From CAYREE01 sp964423225 (GTDB lineage: Archaea; Altiarchaeota; Altiarchaeia; IMC4; SCGC-AAA252-I15), in contig CAYREE010000002.1 of the NCBI GenBank assembly GCA_964423225.1, positions 12,067-76,066 of the forward strand: a DNA stretch of 64,000 nt, read 5' to 3'. Of the stretch, positions 16,900 through 26,192 are shown in pieces (positions within the stretch are counted from its first letter, which is position 1; every line of letters starts with the position of its first letter). The position numbers and the translations under genes are program-made. The notes beneath the pieces were generated by a model. That model saw only the letters and a list, made by a program, of their open reading frames with translations, searched no databases and was not told the origin of the DNA.

Positions 16900-17816
16900 A
16901 TGAGCGTGAACTAAAGGATAAGGTTGAAGTATTTCGCCGTGAGATATCCAAGTATAATAAGGAGATACAGGGTATTGTTCGGGAGATGCGTGTTCACCAG
17001 AAAGAGGCATCGAAGTTAAAGTCGCTTCGTGATGAGAGTAATGAGAAATGCAAGAATCTCTCGCAGAAGGCTAAGGAGCTTAGGGATAAGCGTGATGAGC
17101 TTAATATGAAGATTGCTTCAATGAAGGATGAGCGCGGTAAATTGAGTGGTAAGGTCAAGTCTTTAAGCGGTGATATCAAGCAGTCTAAGGAGAGGCGGGA
17201 TGAGCTTAATAAGGCTGCTCATGGTACTGGGAAGGCTCTTTCAAAGAAATATGAGAAGACTTTGAATGCATTGTTGACTGAGGATATTCCATTATCGCAG
17301 GAGAAGCGTTTTTTTGAAAGCATATTTAAGATCCGGGAGAGGCTTGCCGCGGCTGAGAAGGCGAATGTTTTACATCAGAAGGTTGTTGAAACCTATGAAG
17401 GATTGAAGGAAGTTGACACTGAGATTGATGGGATCTCTAGTGGAATTCGTGCTTTGGCTGATGAATCTGAAAAGTTCCATAAGGAGGCTATCCAGGTTTA
17501 TCGTTCATTGGATGAGATACGTAAGAAGGGTGATTCTTATCATAAACAATTGTTGGAGAAATATGCTTTGATCGATCCATTAAGGGATACGATCACTGAT
17601 CTTAGAGAGAAGATAAAGGGTGTTGAAGAAAAGATGTCTCCGTTTGCATCCGAGCTTGATGGGATTAAGGCTGAGAAAGAGGCTGAGAGAAAGACTCAGA
17701 AGGCGTCGGAGGCAAAACAGAAGTTAAAATCCAGTAAGAGAATATCTTTTAATGATTTCAAGGCTATTATGGAAGTCGACGGTCTTGATGAGTCTGAGAA
17801 ACCGTCAGGAAGTTAG
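16896..17816 (+). CDS. Archaeal coiled-coil protein, COG1340-like
   Basis: A 306-residue protein, almost entirely Lys/Glu-rich heptads, with a short non-coiled break near residues 105-135 (AHGTGKALSKKYEKTLNALL, then LSQEKRFFESI). This arrangement matches the uncharacterised archaeal coiled-coil family COG1340, sometimes mislabelled as a phosphatase. No catalytic motif is visible. Its last 12 bp overlap the 3' end of the convergent RFC large-subunit gene. A structural or scaffold role is plausible. Confidence 0.75.
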   Translation: MNERELKDKVEVFRREISKYNKEIQGIVREMRVHQKEASKLKSLRDESNEKCKNLSQKAKELRDKRDELNMKIASMKDERGKLSGKVKSLSGDIKQSKERRDELNKAAHGTGKALSKKYEKTLNALLTEDIPLSQEKRFFESIFKIRERLAAAEKANVLHQKVVETYEGLKEVDTEIDGISSGIRALADESEKFHKEAIQVYRSLDEIRKKGDSYHKQLLEKYALIDPLRDTITDLREKIKGVEEKMSPFASELDGIKAEKEAERKTQKASEAKQKLKSSKRISFNDFKAIMEVDGLDESEKPSGS

Positions 17817-18941
17817 GTATTCGACTTCTTCTTCTGCTAGCTTATAATTGTCTATTAGCTCTTCTTTTGATAGCTTGTTTTTATCCAATAAGTGTTTGAA
17901 TAATGGTATGAATTCTTTCGATATTATCCTATGGGATGCATGTAGTATTGGCTTTAGTTTCTCAGAAATATTTTTCTCCATATTCCTCTTGCTTTTGGTG
18001 CGGCCCATTGATGCGAAATATCCTGGGAACTGGTATCTAGTATAATTAATCTTTTCTGGACGTGAGGTATTGACTCCAGCGGTCATAAGTGTGTTCGCAT
18101 ATCTTAGGAATCCCCAGTATTGGCGTCTCATTATCCTTCCGAGGAATATGTCTGCTCTAGAGAGGTTTTTTATGGATTCTGAAATTGAGTTTTTGTCTTT
18201 GTATAGATGTGGCATGTTTTCATCGACCCACCATATCACATCACGAGGCTGCTCACTAATATTCCACGTGGATTCAACAACTTCTTTGAGATCTCTACCA
18301 CCGAATATAACACTTAATGCCCTGTATATGTCTGATTCTATATCTCTTTCACCTAGTATGTCCAAGTCTTTCTCACCTACCTTGTCCCTACCCTTGCAGA
18401 TGGTTTCAAGATCGTTTAGACTTGCTCTTATATCGCATTTTGCATTTTTTGCGATTGTTTCAAGAACGGTTTTCTCAACAGTGATTCCTTCCTTTGCACA
18501 TATTTTCTCCAAGTGTTTTGAAACAGTACCCACCATCGGTTTTCTTATCTGTAGGCTACCACATTTTTTCTTTAACGTAGTTAATCGTTTTGACGAATAG
18601 TCTTCGGTTATTAATATTGTCGGACTCCTTGTTGCATCAACAAATTTTGATACTGATTTTATGTCTTTGATCAAGTCAACATCTTCGACCAGCATTAGCT
18701 TCTTTCCACCATATAGGCTGGAAGTAGATGATATTTCAACTGCATTTTCTATGTTATCATCGCTTACCTCGATTAGATCCCAGTTATTCTCCTTTGCGAT
18801 AAGCTCGGCGATAAGACTCTTCCCAATGCCTGGCCCTCCATATACTATCAATGGTTTACCATCCCATTTCTTTATGAATTCGACACAAGCCTTTCCTACA
18901 AACTCATCTAATGACTCTGGTTTATGCTTGACAGTCCACAT
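17805..18941 (-). CDS. rfcL: Replication factor C large subunit
   Basis: AAA+ clamp-loader subunit that, with the small subunit, loads PCNA at primer ends. At 378 residues it is slightly shorter than many archaeal RFC-L proteins. Seen: N-terminal WTVKHKPESLDEFVG, Walker A GGPGIGKS (35-42), Walker B LMLVEDVDL (about 82-90, VED rather than DEED), and a C-terminal helical collar with WWVDENMPHLY. No PCNA-binding (PIP) motif is obvious at the C-terminus, which is odd because RFC-L usually ends with one. The small subunit gene is not in the window. Confidence 0.92.
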   Translation of the reverse strand: MWTVKHKPESLDEFVGKACVEFIKKWDGKPLIVYGGPGIGKSLIAELIAKENNWDLIEVSDDNIENAVEISSTSSLYGGKKLMLVEDVDLIKDIKSVSKFVDATRSPTILITEDYSSKRLTTLKKKCGSLQIRKPMVGTVSKHLEKICAKEGITVEKTVLETIAKNAKCDIRASLNDLETICKGRDKVGEKDLDILGERDIESDIYRALSVIFGGRDLKEVVESTWNISEQPRDVIWWVDENMPHLYKDKNSISESIKNLSRADIFLGRIMRRQYWGFLRYANTLMTAGVNTSRPEKINYTRYQFPGYFASMGRTKSKRNMEKNISEKLKPILHASHRIISKEFIPLFKHLLDKNKLSKEELIDNYKLAEEEVEYLTS

Positions 18942-19017
18942 AATGTAAGAATATTGCAGGACACAGAATTAAATATGGGTAATTTATCTTATTTTTTTCC
19001 CTATTATCTTAGACAAT

Positions 19018-20175
19018 ATGGTAAAAGAGAGTGAATTCGGGCTGGGAGTTCCTGTATGCACGGCAGTTGATGCAGAAGGCAATGTTGATTTTAAGGCTAC
19101 GGAACGGTATTGGCGTTATATCTTCCCAAAGGTCAACAAGCCTGTGATCCTGGATGAGTTCGGCCAGGGTGGGCGGATTATCAACCGGTCGGTTGATGAT
19201 GCTAAACGCCTACTGGATTTGGCAGTTGATGTCTGTGAGTATCCTGGGGACAGGCTTATTGTAGGGACAGGTAGTGAGTTGCTCTCTGCTACAAAGGCTC
19301 TTACATCATATGCTTCAAGTAAGACAATACGTAGTGTTCTAGTAAGGAATCCTATACATTCTCAGTCAGAGTTGGTGAAATTTAGGTTTGACCAAGATCC
19401 GTTATCTGAAGAATATCAGAGACAATTGGTAAAATACCATAAGCTATTATTAAAGGCCATGTCCAAGGATACTGAAGCGTCATATATGATGAATATTTGC
19501 CCTGAATTGACGGCAGGGGATTCTAGGGGATACATGCCAGCATCAGATCTAAGGCAGTTGAAGGAATATGCAGACTCTAGGGATATATATTTTAACGGTG
19601 GGAGGGTGACACATCCTAACAAGTTTGCAGCACATGATTATGCTGCAGGAAGTGATGTATTGACTTTTCAGGTAGGATCCGATGACATGGTTCTTGACGT
19701 AATAGGCGATCGAGCCACAAGAACTTCCTTTAGGGGAGCTATCCTGGATCTTGGAAATCTTATCCCTGGATTCTTAGTCTCACATGTCAAGGATTGCCTC
19801 CAGGTTGGACAGCATAGATTCTTGCGTCGTGATCCCTCTGAGATTCAGGCTAAGCTGGATAGGGCGGAAGAAAACGACGGGAAGTTGAAGGAAGTACACA
19901 GACTACTATGGGATAACAACAAATGCTTCCAACAATTCACACATGCAGTACTTGGTCTAGGTCCAATAAAGGATGTTCCAACAGTAAGCGATGATAGGCT
20001 CGCGGACATTGCAAAAACTATCAGGCATATGGCGCCAGACATGGCGTATGAGATGGGCCAATACAACCAGAGGACTGAACTATCAAAATTGCTGATGGAA
20101 GGCCAGCCTGAGAGACTTAGGTCAATATCACCGCCCCTAGATCACACTCCGAGTTGGGTGCGTGCCGTTAGATAG
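19018..20175 (+). CDS. Uncharacterised protein, weakly DapA/aldolase-like
   Basis: A 385-residue soluble protein. The N-terminus (GVPVCTAVDAEGNVDFKATE) and DRLIVGTGSELLSATKAL resemble the start of the DHDPS/N-acetylneuraminate lyase TIM-barrel family, where a TPF-DGxVD segment and an AGTGxxST segment occupy the same order and spacing. The family's Schiff-base Lys is not clearly seen, and the C-terminal 130 residues look unrelated. It may be a divergent aldolase-fold protein or something new. It is divergent from rfcL and has its own upstream AT-rich region. Confidence 0.4.
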   Translation: MVKESEFGLGVPVCTAVDAEGNVDFKATERYWRYIFPKVNKPVILDEFGQGGRIINRSVDDAKRLLDLAVDVCEYPGDRLIVGTGSELLSATKALTSYASSKTIRSVLVRNPIHSQSELVKFRFDQDPLSEEYQRQLVKYHKLLLKAMSKDTEASYMMNICPELTAGDSRGYMPASDLRQLKEYADSRDIYFNGGRVTHPNKFAAHDYAAGSDVLTFQVGSDDMVLDVIGDRATRTSFRGAILDLGNLIPGFLVSHVKDCLQVGQHRFLRRDPSEIQAKLDRAEENDGKLKEVHRLLWDNNKCFQQFTHAVLGLGPIKDVPTVSDDRLADIAKTIRHMAPDMAYEMGQYNQRTELSKLLMEGQPERLRSISPPLDHTPSWVRAVR

Positions 20176-20222
20176 GGGTATACGGCCTATATTATTCTAT
20201 TAATCCGAATATCTAAGGAAAT

Positions 20223-21416
20223 ATGAAGCCTGTTAAGATTGTTAGGGATCCGATCCATGGTAATATTGGGTTAGGAGAGCTTGAACTAGCGCTTGTGAAT
20301 ACGCCTCAGATGCAGAGGCTTCGGAACATCAAGCAGAATGGTTTATGTTATCTTGTCTATCCTTGTATGAATTCAACAAGGTTCGAGCATTCTCTTGGCG
20401 TCATGCATCTTGCCTCGCTTGCCGCATCATGGCTTGACTTGTCGGATGTTGACACCTCCGCGTTAAAGGCAGCTTGTCTGCTACATGATGTTGGTCACGG
20501 ACCTTTTTCGCATACGTCAGATCAAGTTCTTTCAAGGAGGGGTTTTCCTCATGAGGATAATTCATGCAAGATTATAAGGGATAGTGAGATCAGTGACATA
20601 CTAAGTGAATCAGGTTTAGATCCGGAATTTGTAACAGGCTTGATAATGGGTGAGGGAAGTCTTGGCAATCTTGTTTCTTCGGAGATAGACCTTGATAAGA
20701 TGGACTATCTGATCCGAGATTCTTATTATGCTGGAGTAGCATATGGGGTGATAGATGTTGAACGCGTATTATACAGCTTAAAGCTTGTTAAAGATGATCT
20801 GGTCATTGATTCAAGGGGTCTTGAGGCTGTGGAATCCCTTCTAATAAGCAGAAACATGATGTATCAGACAGTATACAGGCATCATGCTAAGCGGATTGCA
20901 GAATCAATGTTTGTACATGCTCTTGAAAAAATGATGGATGATGGCCTTTCAATCATAGAGTTGTCTTTGATGGATGATATTTCTCTTATGTCGCTTATGA
21001 GGGATCAGAGCGGTTATGTCGGTGATATTATCGATCGTATTGATAGGCGTTGTTTGTTCAAGAATTTTTTTAGTGAAAAGATTATCAGTATGACTGATAC
21101 TTTCAGAACTGAGTTGGAGGAGGATATATATTCTATTGAAGAGAGGATTGCAAAGGATTTCCAGGTTGATAAAGGATATGTTCTTCTAGATTATCCTGAG
21201 ATCCGATTAAATGAGTTTCACATGAAGATTGAAGTTGATGGTAGGCTCGAGTGGATATATGATGTTTCAACACTTGCTAAGGATCTTGAGAAATCAGAGC
21301 AAGAAAAGCTTTTATTCAACATATATGTTGCACCGGAACAAATCGAGAAGATGGATGACTTCAATGAAAACGAGTATATTGAATACTCTCAGACCAAATT
21401 GGACAAATTCACTTAA
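20223..21416 (+). CDS. HD-domain phosphohydrolase, COG1078 (dNTPase/SAMHD1-like)
   Basis: A 397-residue soluble enzyme. The HD metal site is complete: STRFEHSLGVMHL (His56), CLLHDVGHGPFSH (His88-Asp89, His92, His97), and a later conserved Asp in SEIDLDKMDYLIRDS. The N-terminus KIVRDPIHGNIGL is the hallmark of the COG1078 group related to dGTPases and SAMHD1, which hydrolyse dNTPs or other phosphates. The exact substrate is unknown. It is followed by a 40-aa membrane protein and rtcA on the same strand. Confidence 0.88.
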   Translation: MKPVKIVRDPIHGNIGLGELELALVNTPQMQRLRNIKQNGLCYLVYPCMNSTRFEHSLGVMHLASLAASWLDLSDVDTSALKAACLLHDVGHGPFSHTSDQVLSRRGFPHEDNSCKIIRDSEISDILSESGLDPEFVTGLIMGEGSLGNLVSSEIDLDKMDYLIRDSYYAGVAYGVIDVERVLYSLKLVKDDLVIDSRGLEAVESLLISRNMMYQTVYRHHAKRIAESMFVHALEKMMDDGLSIIELSLMDDISLMSLMRDQSGYVGDIIDRIDRRCLFKNFFSEKIISMTDTFRTELEEDIYSIEERIAKDFQVDKGYVLLDYPEIRLNEFHMKIEVDGRLEWIYDVSTLAKDLEKSEQEKLLFNIYVAPEQIEKMDDFNENEYIEYSQTKLDKFT

Positions 21417-21458
21417 TATTTATTGAATGATGAAAGATTATTATTAAGAGGTGATATT

Positions 21459-21581
21459 ATGGGCGAGCAAGAACCACAAGAGATTGAAAATGAACCTGAT
21501 ATGCGAAATAAAGAGAATATGACAATGATCGTTCTGACTATTGTATTTATCGCGATTATGGCATACATCTTTTTCGTATAA
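21459..21581 (+). CDS. Small membrane protein (40 aa)
   Basis: A 40-codon gene with a strong Shine-Dalgarno (GAGGTGAT at 21448-21455) just before ATG 21459. The first 23 residues are acidic and polar (GEQEPQEIENEPDMRNKEN); the rest is one hydrophobic segment (MIVLTIVFIAIMAYIFFV). The C-tail-anchored arrangement resembles small Sec/tail-anchored proteins, but no family is recognised. rtcA starts 2 bp after its stop, so it is co-transcribed with it. Confidence 0.65.
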   Translation: MGEQEPQEIENEPDMRNKENMTMIVLTIVFIAIMAYIFFV

Positions 21582-21583
21582 AT

Positions 21584-22576
21584 ATGCTTCTAATAGATGG
21601 AGGCTATGGAGAGGGAGGAGGCCAGATCATACGTTCTGCCATAGCTTTCAGCTGTATTACCTCCACTCCTGTCAAACTTATCAATATCCGGGCTAAAAGA
21701 CGTAATCCTGGTTTGAGGCCCCAGCATGTGGCATGTGTTTCTTCTGTCGGACAGTTGTGTGACGCTGTTGTAGCGGATTGTTCTGAGGGTTCGGATTCTT
21801 TCACTTTTATTCCGGGTGAGATTAATGGGGGTTGTTATGATATTTTGATTGGTACTGCAGGTTCAGTCACCCTGGTTATCCAGTCATTATTACCCTTGGC
21901 ATTGAAGATTAGTGAAGATATTAAATTGAGGATTTCTGGGGGAACGGATGTGAAATGGAGCCCCCCAATTGATTATCTTCAGAATGTGACATTAGAACTT
22001 CTTAGGCGAAACGGTTTGGATGCTAGATTGAATGTGTTAAAGCGTGGTTATTATCCTAAAGGCGGTGGTTTAGTCGAGTTTGTCATGGGGCCGTCGGATA
22101 TGGGAGAGATAATTCTTGATACGCTAGGGGATATTACATCTGTGAATGGTTTATCTCATGCTCATATCGGTTTGAAAGATAGGAATGTGTGTGAGCGTCA
22201 GGCCGATGCTGTTCGGAAACTGTTATCTGATTATGATGTTGATATCGTGGACGAGTATGTTGAGACTAGTTCTTTTGGGTCGGGAGTAACACTCTGGGCT
22301 GGTGCTGGAAGCACTATTCTGGGGGCTGACCAGCTTGGGGAGAAGGGTGTTCGAAGCGAGGATGTTGGGGGAAGTGCGGCTAAGCGATTGTTGGATACGA
22401 TTAGCTCTGGTGTAGTTGTTGACGAGCATATGGAGGATCAGTTGATACCTTTTCTGGCCTTGTGTGGTGGTAGTATCCGAGCAGAAAAAATCTCGTCTCA
22501 TACTAGTACTAATATATGGATTGCAAACCAGTTCGGTTTTAACGTAGTCTATGAAAATGGGTTTATCAAAGGATAA
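21584..22576 (+). CDS. rtcA: RNA 3'-terminal phosphate cyclase
   Basis: ATP-dependent enzyme converting RNA 3'-phosphates to 2',3'-cyclic phosphates through an adenylylated His. At 330 residues it is of normal length. Seen: the N-terminal GGYGEGGGQIIRSAIAFS, NIRAKRRNPGLRPQH, and the catalytic His306 in SSHTSTNIW near the C-terminus. It is tightly linked to the upstream 40-aa membrane protein and convergent with tmk, 6 bp away. Confidence 0.95.
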   Translation: MLLIDGGYGEGGGQIIRSAIAFSCITSTPVKLINIRAKRRNPGLRPQHVACVSSVGQLCDAVVADCSEGSDSFTFIPGEINGGCYDILIGTAGSVTLVIQSLLPLALKISEDIKLRISGGTDVKWSPPIDYLQNVTLELLRRNGLDARLNVLKRGYYPKGGGLVEFVMGPSDMGEIILDTLGDITSVNGLSHAHIGLKDRNVCERQADAVRKLLSDYDVDIVDEYVETSSFGSGVTLWAGAGSTILGADQLGEKGVRSEDVGGSAAKRLLDTISSGVVVDEHMEDQLIPFLALCGGSIRAEKISSHTSTNIWIANQFGFNVVYENGFIKG

Positions 22577-22582
22577 TTTTTA

Positions 22583-23143
22583 TCAGAGTTTTTTTGAAAT
22601 GATTTTTCTGATATCTTCTTGCACCTCTTTTTTCGGACGATTTGTCTTGATTTTATGCATTTCTGGGAATTTCATGTAGTTGTCTCTTACTTTTTTTAGA
22701 AATTCTTGTTTTTCAAATATTTCACCGGTTGTCGTCCTATCCGCGCCTTGTTCAGCATTAACATCCAGTAGGATTATGATATCTGGTTTTACTGCATGTT
22801 TGTTTATCTCGAAGAGCCAGTTCCAGTCGACTCCCTGAGCGTTCTGATATGCGATTGTGGAATAGTAGTATCTTTCACATATTACATGTTTATCCTCTGC
22901 TATCGCAGGTTTGATTTTTTTTTCAAGATGCTCCATCCTATCTGCGGTGAAAAGCAGGGCTAGTGTGGTAGGGTCTACGACTTCTTTTCCTGCTAATACT
23001 TCCCGGATAAATCTTCCTATCCTACTTTTCGTAGGTTCTGCAGTTAATATGGTATCAACATCTTTTTCCTCTAGCCATGATGCTAGATCTTTTGCATGGG
23101 TTGTTTTTCCACATCCGTCGATGCCTTCAAATACTATGAACAT
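22583..23143 (-). CDS. tmk: Thymidylate kinase
   Basis: Phosphorylates dTMP to dTDP with ATP in DNA precursor synthesis. The 186-residue protein has P-loop FEGIDGCGKTT at its N-terminus, the thymidine-site ERYYYSTIAYQNAQG, and the TAEPTKSRIGRFIR segment. The frame stays open upstream for 76 more codons, but ATG 23143 is the right start: it puts the P-loop near residue 10 as in all family members, and the longer frame would cover the divergent map gene. Confidence 0.93.
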   Translation of the reverse strand: MFIVFEGIDGCGKTTHAKDLASWLEEKDVDTILTAEPTKSRIGRFIREVLAGKEVVDPTTLALLFTADRMEHLEKKIKPAIAEDKHVICERYYYSTIAYQNAQGVDWNWLFEINKHAVKPDIIILLDVNAEQGADRTTTGEIFEKQEFLKKVRDNYMKFPEMHKIKTNRPKKEVQEDIRKIISKKL

Positions 23144-23192
23144 GTTTGATCGTAATCTATTATCGTGAACGGTTTTTAATAGTATCCTCCAA

Positions 23193-24095
23193 ATGGTATA
23201 TTCTATGGATGCTAAAGAGTTGGAAAAATATCGCAAGTCTGGTGCCATTGCAAAAGAAGTCCGTGAATGGAGTCGGAAACTTGTTAAAGAGGGGATGCCG
23301 CTTCTGAAGATAGCCGAGGATGTCGAGGCTAAGATACGTAAGAATGGTGGTGATCTAGCATTTCCAGTCAACGTTTGTGTAAATCATATTACCGCTCATT
23401 ATACTCCGAAATACAATGATGAGACGGTTTTGGGAGCCAATGATGTTGTCTCAGTTGATTTAGGCGTTCATGTTGACGGATATATCGCTGATACTGCATA
23501 CACAATCGATCTTTCAGGTGATTATTCCAAGATGCTTGAGGCTAACAAGGAAGCATTGGATAAATCGATTGACGTGATAAAGCCTGGAGTATCTGTTAGT
23601 AAGGTGGGTGAGATTGTTCAGAGTACTTTATCCTCAGCGGGTTTTAAGCCTATTGAAAATCTTACTGGGCATGAGGTTAAGCGTTATGACTTGCATGCTG
23701 GATTGAGTGTTCCAAACATTAAGGTACCCTATGACTGGGTGGTTGAAGAGGGTATGGTGTTAGCATTAGAGCCTTTCGCAACAGATGGTGCAGGCAGGGT
23801 TATAGAATCAAAGAATGCGGAGATTTATTCTCTCATCGATGAGCGTAGGATCAGGGATCGGGAGGCGCGCACATTGTTAAAGAGTATCCAGGATAGAGAA
23901 GAACTCCCATTTGCTGCTCGATGGTATTCTAAGAAGATCAGCCCCCTACGCTTAGGACTGGTTCTTCCAAAACTTTCTGCCGCCGATATTCTTAAGGCTT
24001 ATCCGCCGCTTCATGAGAAGAATAAGGGTATTGTAAGCCAGTTCGAACATACTATTATCGTGACAGAAGACGGTTGTGAAGTAACGACTCAATGA
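23193..24095 (+). CDS. map: Methionine aminopeptidase, type II
   Basis: Removes N-terminal Met from nascent proteins. At 300 residues it is of archaeal type II length, with the helical insert (roughly residues 185-260). All five metal ligands are visible: Asp in VSVDLGVHVDG and in YIADTAYTIDL, His in LTGHEVKRYDLH, Glu in LALEPFATDG and Glu in QFEHTIIVT; the substrate His is in NHITAHYTP. ATG 23193 is used here, but ATG 23205 is about 28 bp from a TTTTTAATAG element and may be the leaderless start. It is divergent from tmk. Confidence 0.95.
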   Translation: MVYSMDAKELEKYRKSGAIAKEVREWSRKLVKEGMPLLKIAEDVEAKIRKNGGDLAFPVNVCVNHITAHYTPKYNDETVLGANDVVSVDLGVHVDGYIADTAYTIDLSGDYSKMLEANKEALDKSIDVIKPGVSVSKVGEIVQSTLSSAGFKPIENLTGHEVKRYDLHAGLSVPNIKVPYDWVVEEGMVLALEPFATDGAGRVIESKNAEIYSLIDERRIRDREARTLLKSIQDREELPFAARWYSKKISPLRLGLVLPKLSAADILKAYPPLHEKNKGIVSQFEHTIIVTEDGCEVTTQ

Positions 24096-24096
24096 A

Positions 24097-25353
24097 TTAT
24101 TTCCCCAGCTTTTCTATTATCTCCTTTGCCTTATCTACCCTGACTTGTCCTGTTTTTACCATTTCTTCAGCTACTTTCTCAGCATTCTCCTCGCTTGCTC
24201 CAGCGCATATAGCTATGTTTCTGGCATGAAGCTTCATATGCCCCTTCTGTATGCCTTCGTCTGAGAGAGCTCTTATAGCAGCGAAGTTTTGTGCCAAGCC
24301 GACTGATGCGATCACTTCAGCGAGTTCGCTGGCCTTCTCGATCCCAAGTATTTTTAACGATGTTTGTGCTGTTGGATGTGTTTTTGTCGCCCCACCTATT
24401 ATCCCGATGGCTAGGGGGACTTCAATGGATCCTGCGAGGTCTCCTTCATCAGTTATCCAATACTTTGTGAGAGACTTGTAGCTACCGTCTCTTACTGCAT
24501 ATGCATGGCATCCTGCCTCCACTGCTCTAGTATCATTACCTGTCGCTCTAACAACAGCGCTTATCCCGTTCATGACTCCCTTGTTGTGGGTTACTGCTCG
24601 GTATATGTCATTGTCTGCGAATTCATATGCTTTGATAATCCTTGCGACTATATCTTTCCCACCTACTAATTCTTTTGAGAAGACGGCCTCTGATCTCACA
24701 GTTCTTTTTACCGCATGGTTTGAGAGTATTCGTAGGATAACTTGCCCTCCTGTAATCTCTTCGATCGGGCATTTTAACGACTCGCACATTGTGTTTATCG
24801 CGTTGGCACCCATCGCATCCTTTACGTCGGCTGTTAAGTGTATTATAAGCATTGGGTCTGGTGTGGTTGTAATAGGCCTTACTTCTATGTCTCGTACACC
24901 TCCGCCGAACTTGACGAGTATTGGATCCTGGCAGTTTGCAATCTCCATTAAATCATTTTTTTTATCCAAGATCTTTTTTCCTGCCTTCTTTATATCGCAG
25001 TCTATTACCTGTATCTGGCCTATCATCAATTGTTCGCTTGAAATTGACTTGAATCCTCCTTTTTCCCTTGCTATTCTTGCCGCATTGCTTGCTGCTGCTA
25101 CTACTGATGGCTCTTCTGTTGCCATTGGTATGAGATAGTCTTTATTATTTATCTTGAAGTTGGTTGCAATGCCTAGGGGAAGGTTGAACATGCCGACGAC
25201 GTTTTCAACCATCTTGTCTGCGTTTTCGATGTTTATACCGCCTTTCTTGAGGTTTTCTAGTTCTTCATCTGTTAGTCCTACCTGTCTGCCTATCTCCTTT
25301 CTCTTCTCATCAATGGATTTCTTGTGGAATCCTTTAATCCTTGAATCGACCAT
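24097..25353 (-). CDS. hmgA: Hydroxymethylglutaryl-CoA reductase, class II
   Basis: Reduces HMG-CoA to mevalonate, the committed step to isoprenoid membrane lipids. The 418-residue protein is of the class II (Pseudomonas mevalonii/Archaeoglobus) type, shown by PMATEEPSVVAAASNAA and the short N-terminus. Catalytic residues are present: Glu in EEPS (80-81), Lys258 in THNKG, Asp274 in GNDTRAVEAG and His372 in GHMKLHARN. Most archaea carry class I enzymes, so class II suggests transfer or a lineage shared with Archaeoglobales or Thermoplasmatales. It is convergent with map (1 bp gap) and divergent from the larE-like gene. Confidence 0.95.
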   Translation of the reverse strand: MVDSRIKGFHKKSIDEKRKEIGRQVGLTDEELENLKKGGINIENADKMVENVVGMFNLPLGIATNFKINNKDYLIPMATEEPSVVAAASNAARIAREKGGFKSISSEQLMIGQIQVIDCDIKKAGKKILDKKNDLMEIANCQDPILVKFGGGVRDIEVRPITTTPDPMLIIHLTADVKDAMGANAINTMCESLKCPIEEITGGQVILRILSNHAVKRTVRSEAVFSKELVGGKDIVARIIKAYEFADNDIYRAVTHNKGVMNGISAVVRATGNDTRAVEAGCHAYAVRDGSYKSLTKYWITDEGDLAGSIEVPLAIGIIGGATKTHPTAQTSLKILGIEKASELAEVIASVGLAQNFAAIRALSDEGIQKGHMKLHARNIAICAGASEENAEKVAEEMVKTGQVRVDKAKEIIEKLGK

Positions 25354-25384
25354 CGTATTCTTTATAGTGGATACTTGATAATAT

Positions 25385-26188
25385 ATGCTTATGTCCGATA
25401 ATGCAAATGAGAATTATGATCGGTTAATAGGTTTTTTCAAGGATTTTAACAGTGTTGTAGTAGCTTTTTCAGGGGGTGTGGATTCTAGCGTGCTTGCATC
25501 TATCGCATTCCAGGCTCTCGGAGAGAAAGCATTGGCTGTAACTCTTGTTTCTCCAACTTCGGATCCATCGGAGTTGGAGTCTGCTGATAGCATTGCCTCA
25601 CTGATTGGATTAAACCATATAAAATACGATCATTCAGAGCTTATCGACGATGACTTCAAGTCTAATCCCTTTGACAGGTGTTATTATTGCAAGAAGATGC
25701 TGGCTTCTAAGATAATCAAGATAGCTTCTGAAAAAGGATTTGATACTGTTGTGGAGGGAACTAATGCAAGTGAGCTTAAGGGTCATAGGCCGGGATTTAA
25801 GGCTTTGAAGGAGCTTGGTGTTGTTAGTCCGTTTGCAGAGCTTGGTATCGATAAAGATGATGTTAGGTCTATCGCTAAGTTCATGGGTCTGCCCAACTAT
25901 GATAAACCCTCAACAGCGTGCCTTTCTTCTAGAATCCCTTATGGTACAAAGATAAGTGGAGAGATCCTTGAAATGATTGCTTTATCAGAGTCGTTTATCC
26001 GTGATTTGGGTGTGGATCAGGTTAGGGTTCGAGTGCTTGATGATGTTGCTGTGGTTGAGGTATTACCAGAATCATTTTCATTAATTGTCGATAATGGTGT
26101 TGAAATATCAAAGAAACTAAACCAACTTGGTTTTAAGAGGATTACACTTGATCTTGCTGGTTATAGGACTGGCAGTATGAATGATTAG
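25385..26188 (+). CDS. larE: LarE-like ATP-dependent sulfur transferase (PP-loop)
   Basis: A 267-residue PP-loop protein with SGGVDSS (29-35) for AMP formation. LarE enzymes thiolate the pyridinium cofactor of lactate racemase. Conserved Cys99 and Cys102 (RCYYCKK) and Cys179 (ACLSSRIPYG) match the three-Cys set that binds a [4Fe-4S] cluster in some LarE proteins, rather than the single sacrificial Cys type. No LarA, LarB or LarC is in the window, so the acceptor may be another molecule. ATG 25385 or 25391 could start; the latter fits a TTTATAG box about 26 bp upstream. Confidence 0.85.
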   Translation: MLMSDNANENYDRLIGFFKDFNSVVVAFSGGVDSSVLASIAFQALGEKALAVTLVSPTSDPSELESADSIASLIGLNHIKYDHSELIDDDFKSNPFDRCYYCKKMLASKIIKIASEKGFDTVVEGTNASELKGHRPGFKALKELGVVSPFAELGIDKDDVRSIAKFMGLPNYDKPSTACLSSRIPYGTKISGEILEMIALSESFIRDLGVDQVRVRVLDDVAVVEVLPESFSLIVDNGVEISKKLNQLGFKRITLDLAGYRTGSMND

Positions 26189-26192
26189 TTGT

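Noticed and set aside
22583..23371. N-terminal extension of thymidylate kinase upstream of ATG 23143
   Set aside because: It would run over the divergent map gene and displace the P-loop by 76 residues from its usual place.
25385..26188. GMP synthase or tRNA thiouridylase as an alternative for the PP-loop protein
   Set aside because: The ACLSSRIPYG and RCYYCKK motifs are LarE features; the other families' domains are absent.
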